Part shown: piece by piece, positions 52,932-63,887 of the stretch
Numbering within the stretch: position 1 is the stretch's first letter
How the letters are laid out: the number at the start of each line of letters is the position of its first letter
DNA from: Stenomitos rutilans HA7619-LM2
GTDB lineage: Bacteria; Cyanobacteriota; Cyanobacteriia; Leptolyngbyales; Leptolyngbyaceae
Reading direction: 5' to 3'
Length of the DNA stretch: 64,000 nt
Assembly (NCBI GenBank): GCA_019358945.1
Contig: JAHHIE010000007.1
Span: 94,753 to 158,752, forward strand
The notes under the pieces: model-generated
The model's database searches: none
What the model was told of the DNA's origin: nothing
Seen by the model: only the letters and a program-made list of their open reading frames with translations
Position numbers and translations under genes: made by a program

Positions 52932-55900
52932 TTAAAGTAACTCTTTTTCCTTTAGCTTTTGCAATTCTTGGGGCGTAAACGGATTGTTGCCTTGTTGGAG
53001 TTTGTTGATCCAGCGCTGTCTTTGGGTGCGGCGATCGTCCTCTTCCGTCCAATTGACAAACACCTGAAAGTCCTCAATGGCACCCGCAAAATCGCCCGTC
53101 ATTGCTCTGGCAACCCCCCGACTGTCGTGGAACTCACCATTATCAGGATCTGTTGCTACTACTTTTTCGCAAATAGGCATGACAGCGGTGGCATAGTCTT
53201 GAACGCTACCGCTACCACAGAGGTAGTTCCAGTTCCAATTTCTAAGTAGCAGGAGACGGGCTACTTTGATCGCTTCTGCCTGGTTGTAGAGCGCGATCGC
53301 GGGTTTAATCTCGCCTCGTCTCACCATGCTGTTTGCCCGGTCAATCAACCCACGCGCCTGATGAAACTTTGCTTCTACCTCTGGCTCGATCGCCAATCCA
53401 GGGTTTAGTTGGAGTGCCTGTTTGAAGTGGGCGATCGCGGCTGTGATGTCCCCGTAGTAAGCTGATGTTCTCCCTTCGTCAATCAACCGTCTGGATTTTC
53501 CTTTTGCTGCCAAGGTCTGAGCTTCCGATGTTGGGGTAAGGGTCAGTTGGGGATTTAGCTTTAGCGCAGCTTGAAATTTGGCAACAGCACCATTGATCTT
53601 TTCATCGAGCGCCAGGTCTTGTCCTTCTTCTACTAACCTGAGCGCCTTAGACCGATCAGCAAGGGTTTTCGCTTCGACTTCTGGGTTCAGGGTGAGGTTT
53701 GGGTTGCGCTGCACTGCCCGACGAAACAGCGTCACGGCTCCAGCAACATCGTTGGCGTTTGCCAGGTTGGTCGCGGCAGGCACCAGATTGGAGTCATTCT
53801 GGCAGGGTTCGAGGTCGAGCAGAACGTTGGGATGAGTGATGAGGTAGTTTTGGAGGAGCGTACAGTCTCGTTGCGTCAATGCTTGAGGTGACTGAAGATC
53901 GGCAATATTCCATAAAACTGTTGCTGTGCCACTACCAAAGGCGATCGTCTGACCATCGCGGCTAAAGTCTGCACCCCGTGGAACATTCTCTGTTTGCAGC
54001 GTCATCAATAAGGTGCCGTCTCGCTTCCACAGTCGCACGGTTTTATCATCGCCACTGGAAACCACCAGTTGATTATCGCGACTAATTACTGCTCGTGTGA
54101 CACCACCCGTATGCCCTTTCAGTGTGCTGATCAGCTTACCATCTCGCGTCCAGAGTTTAATGGTGCGATCCCAGCTTGTGGTGGCAATGGTTTGACCGTC
54201 TGCGCTAAACCTGGTGTAAGTGACATCTGCGGTATGACCTTTGAGTATTGCCCCTGGTTTACCGTTCTGCCAAAGTTTCACGGTTTTGCCGCTTGGGGTT
54301 GCAAGTGTTTGCAAATCGGATCCAATGCGCCCTCCCTCTAACCACTCACGCGGCACTTTAACCTTTTTTAACACTTTGCCGTCCATGTTCCAGACGATTA
54401 AGGTTTTTGTCTCTTGGATTAAAGCCGCGATCGCCTGATCGTCTTGACCGAAGTTAATTTCAGTTGTGGGCGTCTCTAACCGTATCAACGTTTTTCGCAG
54501 TGTGCCATCCCAGTTCCAGAGCTTGATCGTTTTGTCATCGCCTGTCGTTGCAATCAGACTGCCATTGGTGCTAATGCTAACGTCGTTGATGCCATTCGCA
54601 TGGGGTACCACCCGCTTTAGCATTGTGCCATTCTGTAATCGCCAGAAAGTGAGGACATTGCCATCGCCTGTTTCTAGCACCTGCCCATCGGGGCTGAATG
54701 CCAGTCCGTAGACAAAGCTATCCGTTCCTTCCAGTACTCTCAGTAGATTGGTTTTAAGCTGCCAGAGTTTGACAGTGCCATCGCCGCTGCCCGATGCCAG
54801 GGTTTGTCCATCGGGGCTAAATCGAACATTGGTGATCCAGTCACTATGTCCTTTTAGGGTGGTTAGCAATGTACCATCGGGCTTCCAGAGCTTGATGGTG
54901 TTATCGACGCTAGCGGTTGCCAGGGTTTTGCCATCGGGACTAAAGCGTGCATCACTGACTGGCTCAGTATGCCCTTTCAGAGTTCGCAGCAACGCGCCAT
55001 CGAGTGCCCACAGCTTCACGGTTTGATCGCCAGCGCCAGTGGCGATCGTTTTGCCATCGGGGCTGAAACTAATGCTGTTTACCTGTCCTCGATGCCCCCT
55101 CAAGGTTCTCAACAGTGTGCCATCCAATGTCCAAAGTTTGATGGTTCTGTCGTTGCTGCTGCTTGCCAGGGTACGACCATCAGGGCTGAAGCGCACCGCA
55201 TTGACCTCATCGTGATGACCGCTTAGAGTTTTTAGCCGTGTTCCTTTCTCTACATCCCACAGCATCACCGTGCGATCACCACTGGCAGAGGCAAGCACAC
55301 GTCCATCAGGGTTGAAGGCAAGATCAAAAATGCTATCTTGGTGTCTCTTAAAGGTTTTCAGCAGCTTACCGTTCAGCGCCCAGAGTTTGATGGTTGAGTC
55401 GATAAAGTTGCTGGTAGCGATCGTTTTGCCATCGGGGCTAAAGCTGACCGCGTAGGCATAACCATCTTGCTTGAAAGTATTAAGCAGCGTACCATCCAGC
55501 TTCCAAAGCTTGACGGTGCCATCATCACTGCTGGTTACCAGCGTCTTACCATCGGGGCTAAAGCTGATCTGCCGCACGTAATCGCTGTGACCTTCCAGGC
55601 GACTGCGCTCTTTCGCTCCATAGGTCACTCGTTGCAAGGCGGTCATCGCCTGGTTGCGCGTATTTGCATCCAGGTTTTGATGGCGCTGAAGTTGCTGCCC
55701 GACCTTCACACCGTCAATCAATGCTTCAATGTCTTTGTTTGATGCAAGGTTAGCGCTGGCAGAGGCACTCAACGCTAGAAGTTGCCCCTTTTCAGCCTCA
55801 AGCTGACGTTGCTTTGCCTGGTGATATTGGGTGACAGCAAGGAGGGCAAGGGCGAGCGCTCCTACAAATCCCACACTAGAGATGAGGCTGGTGCGTCGCT

Positions 55901-56498
55901 GACGCTGAATTTCGGCTTTACCGCTGGCAAGAATGTACTGCGTTTGCAGAGCAGTCGGTTTGGGATCTTTATCGGTGCCAAGACTGAGCCAGCGGCTAGC
56001 TGACTTGAGATCACTCCCGCGCAGCAAAAAGCTATCATCTTGTCCCTTGCTGTCCCACTCGATCGCCCGCACCAGCAATCGGGTATGCGCGTGAACGTGC
56101 TCCAGATCCATGTCGATCGCTTCAAGCAGCGACTGAAACGCACAATCAAAATCATCCTCTTCACGAAAGAACAGCCAGTTGTGCCGTCTTAGTGCTTCGT
56201 GTGCCTGCTGCCGCTCAAAATCATCGCGCCGGACGACAGGTACCAGGCGCTTGTGGTGCTGCACCGCGTGGTCAAGTTCTTGATTGCACACCCTGGAAGC
56301 GGTGGAATCAGGACTGACTACAAAGACAAAGGTGTCAGCCGCTTCAATCCCACGCTCAATTTCTTGCCACCAGTCAGCGGTGAGGGGAATGTCTTCCCAA
56401 TCCACCCAGGCGTCGCGATCGCACTGCGCCAACGCGGTATGCAGCGCCTTGACAAAATCCTTATCTTTGCGCGAATAGGAGATAAACACGTCTGCCAT
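52932..56498 (-). CDS. TIR-TM-WD40-TPR protein
   Basis: 1188 aa. TIR domain about residues 1-130: VFISYSRKDKDFVKALHTAL, then WVDWEDIPLTADWWQEIERG, where Glu46 or Glu48 could be the NADase glutamate. One membrane segment at about 204-223 (LISSVGFVGALALALLAV) is followed by a helical linker. About 14 WD repeats (residues 300-875, for example SFSPDGKTIATGAGDQTVKL) would make two seven-bladed propellers. TPR-like repeats form the C-terminal 300 residues (AVAKFQAALKLNPQL). The topology puts TIR on one side of the membrane and the propellers on the other unless the segment is not inserted. The layout recalls signalling or conflict proteins; the function is unknown. Confidence 0.9.
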   Translation of the reverse strand: MADVFISYSRKDKDFVKALHTALAQCDRDAWVDWEDIPLTADWWQEIERGIEAADTFVFVVSPDSTASRVCNQELDHAVQHHKRLVPVVRRDDFERQQAHEALRRHNWLFFREEDDFDCAFQSLLEAIDMDLEHVHAHTRLLVRAIEWDSKGQDDSFLLRGSDLKSASRWLSLGTDKDPKPTALQTQYILASGKAEIQRQRRTSLISSVGFVGALALALLAVTQYHQAKQRQLEAEKGQLLALSASASANLASNKDIEALIDGVKVGQQLQRHQNLDANTRNQAMTALQRVTYGAKERSRLEGHSDYVRQISFSPDGKTLVTSSDDGTVKLWKLDGTLLNTFKQDGYAYAVSFSPDGKTIATSNFIDSTIKLWALNGKLLKTFKRHQDSIFDLAFNPDGRVLASASGDRTVMLWDVEKGTRLKTLSGHHDEVNAVRFSPDGRTLASSSNDRTIKLWTLDGTLLRTLRGHRGQVNSISFSPDGKTIATGAGDQTVKLWALDGALLRTLKGHTEPVSDARFSPDGKTLATASVDNTIKLWKPDGTLLTTLKGHSDWITNVRFSPDGQTLASGSGDGTVKLWQLKTNLLRVLEGTDSFVYGLAFSPDGQVLETGDGNVLTFWRLQNGTMLKRVVPHANGINDVSISTNGSLIATTGDDKTIKLWNWDGTLRKTLIRLETPTTEINFGQDDQAIAALIQETKTLIVWNMDGKVLKKVKVPREWLEGGRIGSDLQTLATPSGKTVKLWQNGKPGAILKGHTADVTYTRFSADGQTIATTSWDRTIKLWTRDGKLISTLKGHTGGVTRAVISRDNQLVVSSGDDKTVRLWKRDGTLLMTLQTENVPRGADFSRDGQTIAFGSGTATVLWNIADLQSPQALTQRDCTLLQNYLITHPNVLLDLEPCQNDSNLVPAATNLANANDVAGAVTLFRRAVQRNPNLTLNPEVEAKTLADRSKALRLVEEGQDLALDEKINGAVAKFQAALKLNPQLTLTPTSEAQTLAAKGKSRRLIDEGRTSAYYGDITAAIAHFKQALQLNPGLAIEPEVEAKFHQARGLIDRANSMVRRGEIKPAIALYNQAEAIKVARLLLLRNWNWNYLCGSGSVQDYATAVMPICEKVVATDPDNGEFHDSRGVARAMTGDFAGAIEDFQVFVNWTEEDDRRTQRQRWINKLQQGNNPFTPQELQKLKEKELL

Positions 56499-56682
56499 GA
56501 TCCAATCTCCAGAGAAAGGATAAAGCTTGCTTCACAGTAACAGGCTTTTGCTCCGGAGAAACATGGAGTGCTTGTTTGTGAAACTCAGTGCCTTGGCAGA
56601 GGTGGCAATAGGCATAGATTTTGTCATTGCGGCATTGGGATTGCGAAGCCCACACGGCTATGAGGCGACTGAGTTGTTTCAC
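56461..56682 (-). CDS. Small ORF overlapping the TIR gene start (doubtful)
   Basis: 73 codons reading MKQLSRLIAVWASQSQCRND, KIYAYCHLCQGTEFHKQALH and on to a stop inside the TIR gene. The CHLC pair next to YAYC looks zinc-ribbon-like and the composition is protein-like, but no family was recognised. The overlap with the TIR start is 38 bases. It may be a remnant of a longer gene. Confidence 0.25.
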   Translation of the reverse strand: MKQLSRLIAVWASQSQCRNDKIYAYCHLCQGTEFHKQALHVSPEQKPVTVKQALSFLWRLDHGRRVYLLFAQR

Positions 56683-56754
56683 AACGAATGAATCACCGCT
56701 GAACTTTATCCTCTTTCGTTTCTTTGACTACTCGCCCTATCAGGCTACTTCGAG

Positions 56755-57600
56755 ACTAGTGGTCTATCAAACAACTATTGACGAGTGGATTCGGTAAGAT
56801 GAGACTCGCCACTTTAACGTCAACCCGATGGCTAAAAAATACAATGTTGCGCTCACGACTGAGGAGCGACAGTATCTGGAACAATTTACGATGACCGGGA
56901 AACACGCGGCTTATCAAAGCAATCATGCTCGCATCTTGTTGAAAGCAGATCGCAATCAAGCCGAAGGCAGTTGGCGTGACCAGGGCATCAAAGGTGCCCT
57001 CGACCTCAGCGTGAGAACCATCGAGCGGGTGCGACAGCGCTTTGTCGAAGCAGGGATGGAAGTGGCTTTGAAGTGTCGTCCAGGAGCAGGACGCAAGCAA
57101 GCAGTGACCGGAGAAGCGAAGCGCATTTGATTGCGCTGCATTGTAGCGAAGTCCTAAGCGGACAGGGACGCTGGACCCTGCCATTGTTAGCCGACCGGAT
57201 GGTCGAACTCAGCTATGTCGAACAGATCAGTCATGAGAGTGTGCGACAAGTGCTGAAAAAAACAAACTGCAACCTTGGAAGCAAGAGTGTTGGGTGATTC
57301 CACCGGAGCAGAACGCTGAATTCGTGTGGTGAATGGAGTCCGTTTTAGAGCTGTATCAGACCCGCTACAATCGAGCCTTTCCGATCGTTTGTCTTGATGA
57401 AGCCACCAAGCCACTGGTCAAAGAAACGGTGATTCCGATTCCGGCTCAACCGGGTGTGTCTGAGCGAGTCGATTATGCGGTAGTGCCCCAGAGGGCAGGA
57501 TGACGAGAGCGTGGGAGGGGGAGAAATGCCCATCATCACACCCTCTCACCCTCGCTCCATTATTCTTTATCCTTTCCAAAATAGGACTACCGAATCACCT
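56755..57600 (+). mobile_element. Degenerate IS630-type insertion sequence
   Basis: The extent is approximate. It contains the transposase pseudogene at 56828-57502. GTGGATTCGGTA (56785-56796) and TACCGAATCAC (57588-57598) are near-inverted and may be parts of the ends, but exact termini and a TA duplication were not established. The element lacks the second half of its DDE domain. Confidence 0.6.
56828..57502 (+). pseudogene. IS630 family transposase, frameshifted and truncated
   Basis: The first frame (56828-57130) gives MAKKYNVALTTEERQYLEQF, HARILLKADRNQA and the HTH part LDLSVRTIERVRQRFVEAGM. A shift near 57118 moves to SEAHLIALHCSEVLSGQGRW, LADRMVELSYVEQISHESVR and QVLKKTN. A second shift near 57275 gives PWKQECWVIPPEQNAEFVW, then a TGA at 57338-57340, then MESVLELYQTRYNRAFPIVC and LDEATKPLVKETVIPIPAQP. 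Only the first catalytic Asp region (VCLDEA) remains. It is dead by at least two frameshifts, one stop and a 3' truncation. Confidence 0.88.
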
Positions 57601-57619
57601 TTATAAACGCCAAATTTTT

Positions 57620-57787
57620 ATGCGTTCTGATTATGAAGATGCTAGTTTTGCAGCTTCAAATCAAAAACTGAAAAAATTTTGGGACAACTTTCTTGATACG
57701 GAGTTGAAAATTATTGATAAAGCAATCTTTGAACAAATGGCTGATGTTGCTGCGAGACCGATCGACTCTTACCAAAATGGTGAGTGA
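57620..57787 (+). CDS. Small hypothetical protein (55 aa), AT-rich
   Basis: ATG at 57620 opens MRSDYEDASFAASNQKLKKF, then WDNFLDTELKIIDKAIFEQM and ADVAARPIDSYQNGE. A longer frame starts at 57500 inside the IS remnant and is not preferred. It is mostly helical, acidic and AT-rich in codon use compared with the neighbours, which hints at acquisition. No ribosome site stands out and no family was recognised. Confidence 0.4.
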   Translation: MRSDYEDASFAASNQKLKKFWDNFLDTELKIIDKAIFEQMADVAARPIDSYQNGE

Positions 57788-57923
57788 GGTAGGCAGCAGT
57801 ATGCATCAAAAACGATCGCAAAATCTGTCGTACTTTAAACAGGCGACCATTTGTGGATTTGGATACAACCAAAGTCGAGACAATCATCAAATATCGAAGT
57901 GACAGTTTTGGGAGTGATCGAAC

Positions 57924-58883
57924 GTGACGTTTTCGCAGATTCCCGTGATTGATATTGGTGGCTTACGATCGCCCAACCTGAGCGATCGCAAAAGTGTTGC
58001 GGTAGAGATTCGTCACGCTAGCCATGACGTAGGCTTTTTCTACATTGCCAATCATGGAGTCCCAGCAGCGGCGATCGCGGAGACGTTTGTGCAGAGCAAA
58101 CGCTTTTTTGATCAACCCCTGGCGTTTAAGAATACAGTTTCGATTGCGCGATCGCCTATCTCGCGCGGCTATGAGGCGATTGGGCAGCAGGCGCTTGACC
58201 AGATCCCCGATTTAAAAGAAGGGTATTACATTGGGGTCGATCGGGGTGCGGATGATCCCTTAGTGCAGACTGGCATACCCAATCATGGAGCCAATCAGTG
58301 GTCTACTCTACCCGGTTGGCGTGAGCCACTCGAAGCCTATTTCGCTCAGATGCTGGCGCTCTCTGCTCAACTATCCCGCGCCTTAGCTCTATCACTAGAC
58401 CTGGACGAACGTTACTTTGACCCAATGATGGACAACTCCATGTCGGTCTTGCGACTGCTGCACTACCCGCCGCATTCGGTAAACGCAGTAGCAGATCAGC
58501 TTGGCTGTGGTGCCCATACAGACTGGGGCTGCCTGACGATCTTGCTGCAAGATCAGGTGGGTGGCTTAGAGGTTCGCAATGCCAGAGGTGAATGGATTCG
58601 GGCAGAACCCATGCCAGGAACCTTTGTGATCAACCTGGGCGATATGATGGCACGCTGGACGAATGGCTATTACCAATCCACACCGCATCGCGTGATGAAT
58701 CGATCGGGCCAGGAGCGCTACTCCATTCCCTTCTTTTTCGATCCTTACTACCATGCACTCGTGGAATGTCTGCCTACGTGTCAGAGTGTAAAACAACGAC
58801 CAAAGTACGCGCCGATCACCGCTGGAGCGCACATTATGGAAATGTACCGCAAGACCTATCAGCCAGCGTCCACTCGATCGTGA
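57924..58883 (+). CDS. 2-oxoglutarate/Fe(II) oxygenase, isopenicillin N synthase-like
   Basis: 319 aa from GTG at 57924, with GGGAG about 10 bases upstream. N-terminal DIOX_N region: IPVIDIGGLRSPNLSDRKSV, HDVGFFYIANHGVP. The iron site is in GAHTDWGCLTILLQDQVGGL (His and Asp, about residues 192-196) and the distal His in YQSTPHRVMNRSGQERYSIP (about 253). The 2OG-binding RxS is R-Y-S in the same motif. All catalytic residues are present. Cyanobacterial relatives act on small molecules, but the substrate cannot be deduced. It follows an AT-rich stretch and IS debris. Confidence 0.9.
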   Translation: MTFSQIPVIDIGGLRSPNLSDRKSVAVEIRHASHDVGFFYIANHGVPAAAIAETFVQSKRFFDQPLAFKNTVSIARSPISRGYEAIGQQALDQIPDLKEGYYIGVDRGADDPLVQTGIPNHGANQWSTLPGWREPLEAYFAQMLALSAQLSRALALSLDLDERYFDPMMDNSMSVLRLLHYPPHSVNAVADQLGCGAHTDWGCLTILLQDQVGGLEVRNARGEWIRAEPMPGTFVINLGDMMARWTNGYYQSTPHRVMNRSGQERYSIPFFFDPYYHALVECLPTCQSVKQRPKYAPITAGAHIMEMYRKTYQPASTRS

Positions 58884-59060
58884 AGAAACTGGCGTGCGGT
58901 CGGTATGGTGCAAGGCAGAGGGCAGAAGGCCAACTCAAATCTTGCACCACTCTCAAGAAAACGTACTTGGGGCCTTACTGGCGATCGCCTTGCCCCGCCC
59001 TGCCCTAAAAGTGCGGGCTAACAGAGGAAAGTCCACTTCTAGTGGACTGGAAATCAACTG
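58884..59060. other. Intergenic sequence after the oxygenase
   Basis: No gene was recognised. AAAGTCCACTTCTAGTGGAC near 59029-59048 contains a GTCCACT/AGTGGAC hairpin, which may end the oxygenase transcript. Confidence 0.4.
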
Positions 59061-59257
59061 ATACCAGGTTAAATTGAAAATGCAACACATTCTGTAGGGG
59101 CAAGGCATTGCCTTGCCCCTACCCAACGATCATCTGTAGCGATTGTTGTTTGAATCGGTATGAGACGCAATTGAAAATGCAACACATTCTGTAGGGGCAA
59201 GGCATTGCCTTGCCCCTACCCAACGATCATCTGTAGCGATTGTTGTTTGAATCGGTA
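59061..59257. repeat. Tandem pair of family A elements, copies 4 and 5
   Basis: Two diverged copies of the family A element stand head to tail with a period of 97 bases (AATTGAAAATGCAACACATT starts at 59072 and 59169). The two units are almost identical to each other but differ from copies 1-3 (AACACATTCTG for GACACATCCTG), pointing to local duplication after divergence. Confidence 0.8.
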
Positions 59258-59348
59258 TGAGACGCTTTGCAGTCCGTTTTAACGGACTTCGTACTGTTAG
59301 CCCGTAATTTATTGCAGGGTGGGTTGTTGCGAGAGGTGCAAGATCCCA

Positions 59349-61310
<1,962 letters not shown>

Positions 61311-62000
61311 TCATTTCACAACGGTGACAACGGTGCCGAGAGTGACTTGCTTAAACAGAGCTTCAACGTCTTTGTTGTACATTCTCACACAGCCGTGCGA
61401 AGCCGCCCTGCCCACCGAACGAGGCGTCGGCGTACCATGAAACCCAATCCAATTTTTACCATCTGTCCAAAAGCCAATCCAATAACGTCCCAACGGATTT
61501 TCAGGATCGCCACCGGGAATGACGACTCCCTTTTGTAAGGGGTGCACCCAGGTTGGGTTTTTGATCATCTGCTTCACTTCATAGCTACCGACAGGCGTCT
61601 CCCAACCTGGACGACCCACCGCGATCGGGTAGCTTTTGATCAGGGTATCGCCTCGGTAGAGGGTAACCTGGCGACGACTCAAGCGAATTTCTAGCCGTAG
61701 CGCTTGCGGATCGACTTCGGCAGGGGTTGGCTTTGGCTCAAACTGCAAGTCTGGATGAAACCCTGGATCAAGATACGGCGTTAATGCGGCTGGAATCTTC
61801 AGGTGGCTAGGCTGAGCTGGAGCGGCTGGATCAGACGTAGTGGGAGGCTCTGATTTCAATGGTATTGGTTTCTTATCTTGCGCTGGCGGCTGCGTGGAGG
61901 CAATCGCAACAGGGCGCTGTGCTGCTAATGCTACCGAAGGCACGACCCAGAAACTAACGGTTACAAGCACACGTACAAGGCGCACTGAAAATTGCGACAT
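61311..62000 (-). CDS. L,D-transpeptidase (YkuD domain)
   Basis: 229 aa. Signal peptide MSQFSVRLVRVLVTVSFWVV then PSVALAAQR. A Pro/Gln-rich linker (residues 30-75) precedes the YkuD domain (about 100-229): LEIRLSRRQVTLYRGDTLIK, SYPIAVGRPGWETPVGSYEV, IGFHGT and the catalytic SHGCVRMYNKDVEALF (Cys near 212, His near 210). It cross-links or modifies peptidoglycan in the periplasm. The N-terminal proline-rich spacer would let it reach across the wall. Divergent from the small ORF and yihY. Confidence 0.92.
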   Translation of the reverse strand: MSQFSVRLVRVLVTVSFWVVPSVALAAQRPVAIASTQPPAQDKKPIPLKSEPPTTSDPAAPAQPSHLKIPAALTPYLDPGFHPDLQFEPKPTPAEVDPQALRLEIRLSRRQVTLYRGDTLIKSYPIAVGRPGWETPVGSYEVKQMIKNPTWVHPLQKGVVIPGGDPENPLGRYWIGFWTDGKNWIGFHGTPTPRSVGRAASHGCVRMYNKDVEALFKQVTLGTVVTVVK

Positions 62001-62029
62001 AGCCTAAATAAAAGCTCAGGAGACTCTTT

Positions 62030-62236
62030 ATGATGAAAGCAAGAGAGACGGCGATTGGCAATATATCTTTTGTAGGAAAACGTGCAAAAGTGTTGTTTTT
62101 GATACTCGCCGCTTTGCAGGAGGCCATAGATCGACCCAGCCATTCATCATATGCCATTCTTTCGACCGATGCTTCCGTTTCGCGGACAGTTGATGATGAC
62201 CGAAAAGAGGCGATCGGTAGAGGGATTAGGGCATGA
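62030..62236 (+). CDS. Small protein translationally coupled to the YihY gene
   Basis: 68 aa (or 67 from the second ATG). AGGAGA lies 6-9 bases before the start, and its TGA overlaps the next ATG (ATGA at 62233-62236). Together these favour a real, coupled gene. The product starts MMKARETAIGNISFVGKRAK, with a hydrophobic VLFLILAAL stretch, then a polar Ser/Asp-rich tail. No family was recognised. It may simply serve as a leader for translation of the membrane protein gene. Confidence 0.55.
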   Translation: MMKARETAIGNISFVGKRAKVLFLILAALQEAIDRPSHSSYAILSTDASVSRTVDDDRKEAIGRGIRA

Positions 62237-63339
62237 AGCCGAAGGTTGTTTTCAAGCTACTGAAGGATACAGTAACCGAATGGAATGAAGATAAGGTGCC
62301 ATTATGGGCGGCGGCACTGGCATATTACACGATCTTTTCGCTGGCTCCACTGCTGTTGATTGCGATCGCGATCGCAGGTGTGGCGTTTGGCGAAGACGCA
62401 GCACGGGGCGAAATCGTTGGGCAAATTCAGGGCTTAGTAGGCAAGGAAGGAGCAACCGCCATTCAATCTATGATTCAAAACGCGCATCGTCCTGGCTCTG
62501 AGGGCACGATCGCAACCGTCGTTGGCGTCGCCACACTGCTGTTTGGGGCATCCGGTGTGTTTGGGCAGCTACAGGATGCCCTCAACACCATTTGGGGTGT
62601 GAAGCCAAAGCCAGGGCAGGGCATGAAAAGCTTTCTCCAGTCTCGCTTTTTGTCCTTTGCGATGGTGCTGGTGATCGGCTTTTTGCTGCTGGTCTCTCTA
62701 GTACTGTCGGCAGCGCTGGCGGCGATCGCCACATTTTTTAGCCGCTTCATGCCTGATCTGGTGATCTTGGGTCAGGTATTGAACTTTGTATTTTCTTTCG
62801 GCTTTATCACACTGCTCTTTGCCGCCATTTACAAATTCTTACCGGATGTCAATGTTGCCTGGAAAGATTTGTGGATTGGTGCCGCAACGACTGCTTTATT
62901 GTTCAATATCGGCAAGTTTCTGATTGGGCTGTATCTGGGTAGCAGTGGGGCAAGTTCGACCTACGGCGCGGCAGGCTCACTTGTAGTCATCTTGCTGTGG
63001 GTCTTTTACTCCGCTCAAATTATTCTCTTTGGCGCGGAGTTTACGCAGGTTTTTGCCAAATATCGTGGCTCTGAAATTACGCCCAGCGCTCATGCCGTGC
63101 GGATCACCCAGGCGACAGCACAGCCTCAAGCAGAGAGCGACGAGCGACGGCCCACAAAGCGGAACGGCAAAGGTACATCTGCAACCCAGCAGGAGCAATC
63201 AACACATCCATCAGGTGCTCACACATCAGCACCTTCTCAAAAAGCCCGATCGATCGCGGCGCTTTTAGGTTCGGTGGTGATGCTAGCTAGCACAGTACGG
63301 CGATCGTCTACTCGATCGCGGCGACGCAAACGGCGCTAG
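62233..63339 (+). CDS. YihY/virulence factor BrkB family membrane protein
   Basis: 368 aa. The N-terminus WNEDKVPLWAAALAYYTIFS is diagnostic of the family. About six transmembrane helices (residues 25-290) include GVFGQLQDALNTIWGVKPKP and FLPDVNVAWKDLWIGAATTA. GSSGASSTYGAAGSLVVILL and FYSAQIILFGAEFTQVFAKY follow, all conserved. The cytoplasmic tail of about 85 residues is long, Ser/Thr/Gln-rich and ends in a very basic cluster (RSSTRSRRRKRR), which is unusual. The molecular function of the family is unsettled (it was once called RNase BN by error). Confidence 0.92.
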   Translation: MKPKVVFKLLKDTVTEWNEDKVPLWAAALAYYTIFSLAPLLLIAIAIAGVAFGEDAARGEIVGQIQGLVGKEGATAIQSMIQNAHRPGSEGTIATVVGVATLLFGASGVFGQLQDALNTIWGVKPKPGQGMKSFLQSRFLSFAMVLVIGFLLLVSLVLSAALAAIATFFSRFMPDLVILGQVLNFVFSFGFITLLFAAIYKFLPDVNVAWKDLWIGAATTALLFNIGKFLIGLYLGSSGASSTYGAAGSLVVILLWVFYSAQIILFGAEFTQVFAKYRGSEITPSAHAVRITQATAQPQAESDERRPTKRNGKGTSATQQEQSTHPSGAHTSAPSQKARSIAALLGSVVMLASTVRRSSTRSRRRKRR

Positions 63340-63347
63340 AAGGTAAA

Positions 63348-63869
63348 TCACGCGCGACAACCCAGGCTGTCGCGCGTAACAACGCCAGTGGTGGGATTCA
63401 CACCCTCAGCCCGTTTGCAAAGTTGAGTCAGATCATAGCGATCAAGAATCGCATCTGTAAAATCTGCCCCTGTGATGTCAGCTTCTTCAAAAATACTGCT
63501 AGACAGCGTTGCTCCAATCAAAATAGCATTGGTCAATTTGGCTTTGTAAAACGTGACGCGATCGCCCAACGCATTTTCTAAATTCGCACCTGTCAAATCG
63601 GCTCCCAAAAGATTGCCTTTCGTCAAAATAGCGCCCTTCATATTAGCGCCAGCAAAGTTTGTGCCTCGCATTTCAGCTGCCACAAAGACTCCTCCAACTA
63701 AATCCATGTTGGCAAAATCTCGGTTTCCAAGATTCGTGTTGCTGTAGTTAATGGTTTTGGCTTGAGCGAATGCTGGTGCGGCTCCTACAAGCACCCATAA
63801 CCACGCCAGCGCGATCGCCAACAGAATCAGAAGCGATCGTTTCACCACACTCATAATGGGTAGTTGCAT
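63348..63869 (-). CDS. Exported pentapeptide-repeat protein
   Basis: 173 aa from ATG at 63869 ([20 protein letters not shown]); ATG at 63854 is nearly as good. The longer frame to 63920 runs through a TIR-like sequence. Signal peptide ending GAAPAFAQA. Then about 15 pentapeptide repeats of A(D/N)Lxx type ([35 protein letters not shown]) form a right-handed quadrilateral beta-helix. The C-terminus has two Cys (LCKRAEG and SLGCRA) that could form a disulfide. Similar cyanobacterial proteins lie in the thylakoid lumen; function unknown. Convergent with yihY. Confidence 0.85.
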   Translation of the reverse strand: MQLPIMSVVKRSLLILLAIALAWLWVLVGAAPAFAQAKTINYSNTNLGNRDFANMDLVGGVFVAAEMRGTNFAGANMKGAILTKGNLLGADLTGANLENALGDRVTFYKAKLTNAILIGATLSSSIFEEADITGADFTDAILDRYDLTQLCKRAEGVNPTTGVVTRDSLGCRA

Positions 63870-63873
63870 GATC

Positions 63874-63887
63874 TTAGAACTTACGCA
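63874..63887. repeat. Solitary family B terminal repeat
   Basis: TTAGAACTTACGCA matches 13 of 14 bases of the TTAGGACTTACGCA end found at 26622 and 41047. No partner end was found before the window edge, so it is a relic or the end of an element that continues outside. Confidence 0.5.

Noticed and set aside
59061..59257. Two-unit direct repeat as a mini CRISPR array
   Set aside because: The 97-base period consists of two whole MITE copies, with no short repeat/unique spacer pattern and no cas gene nearby.
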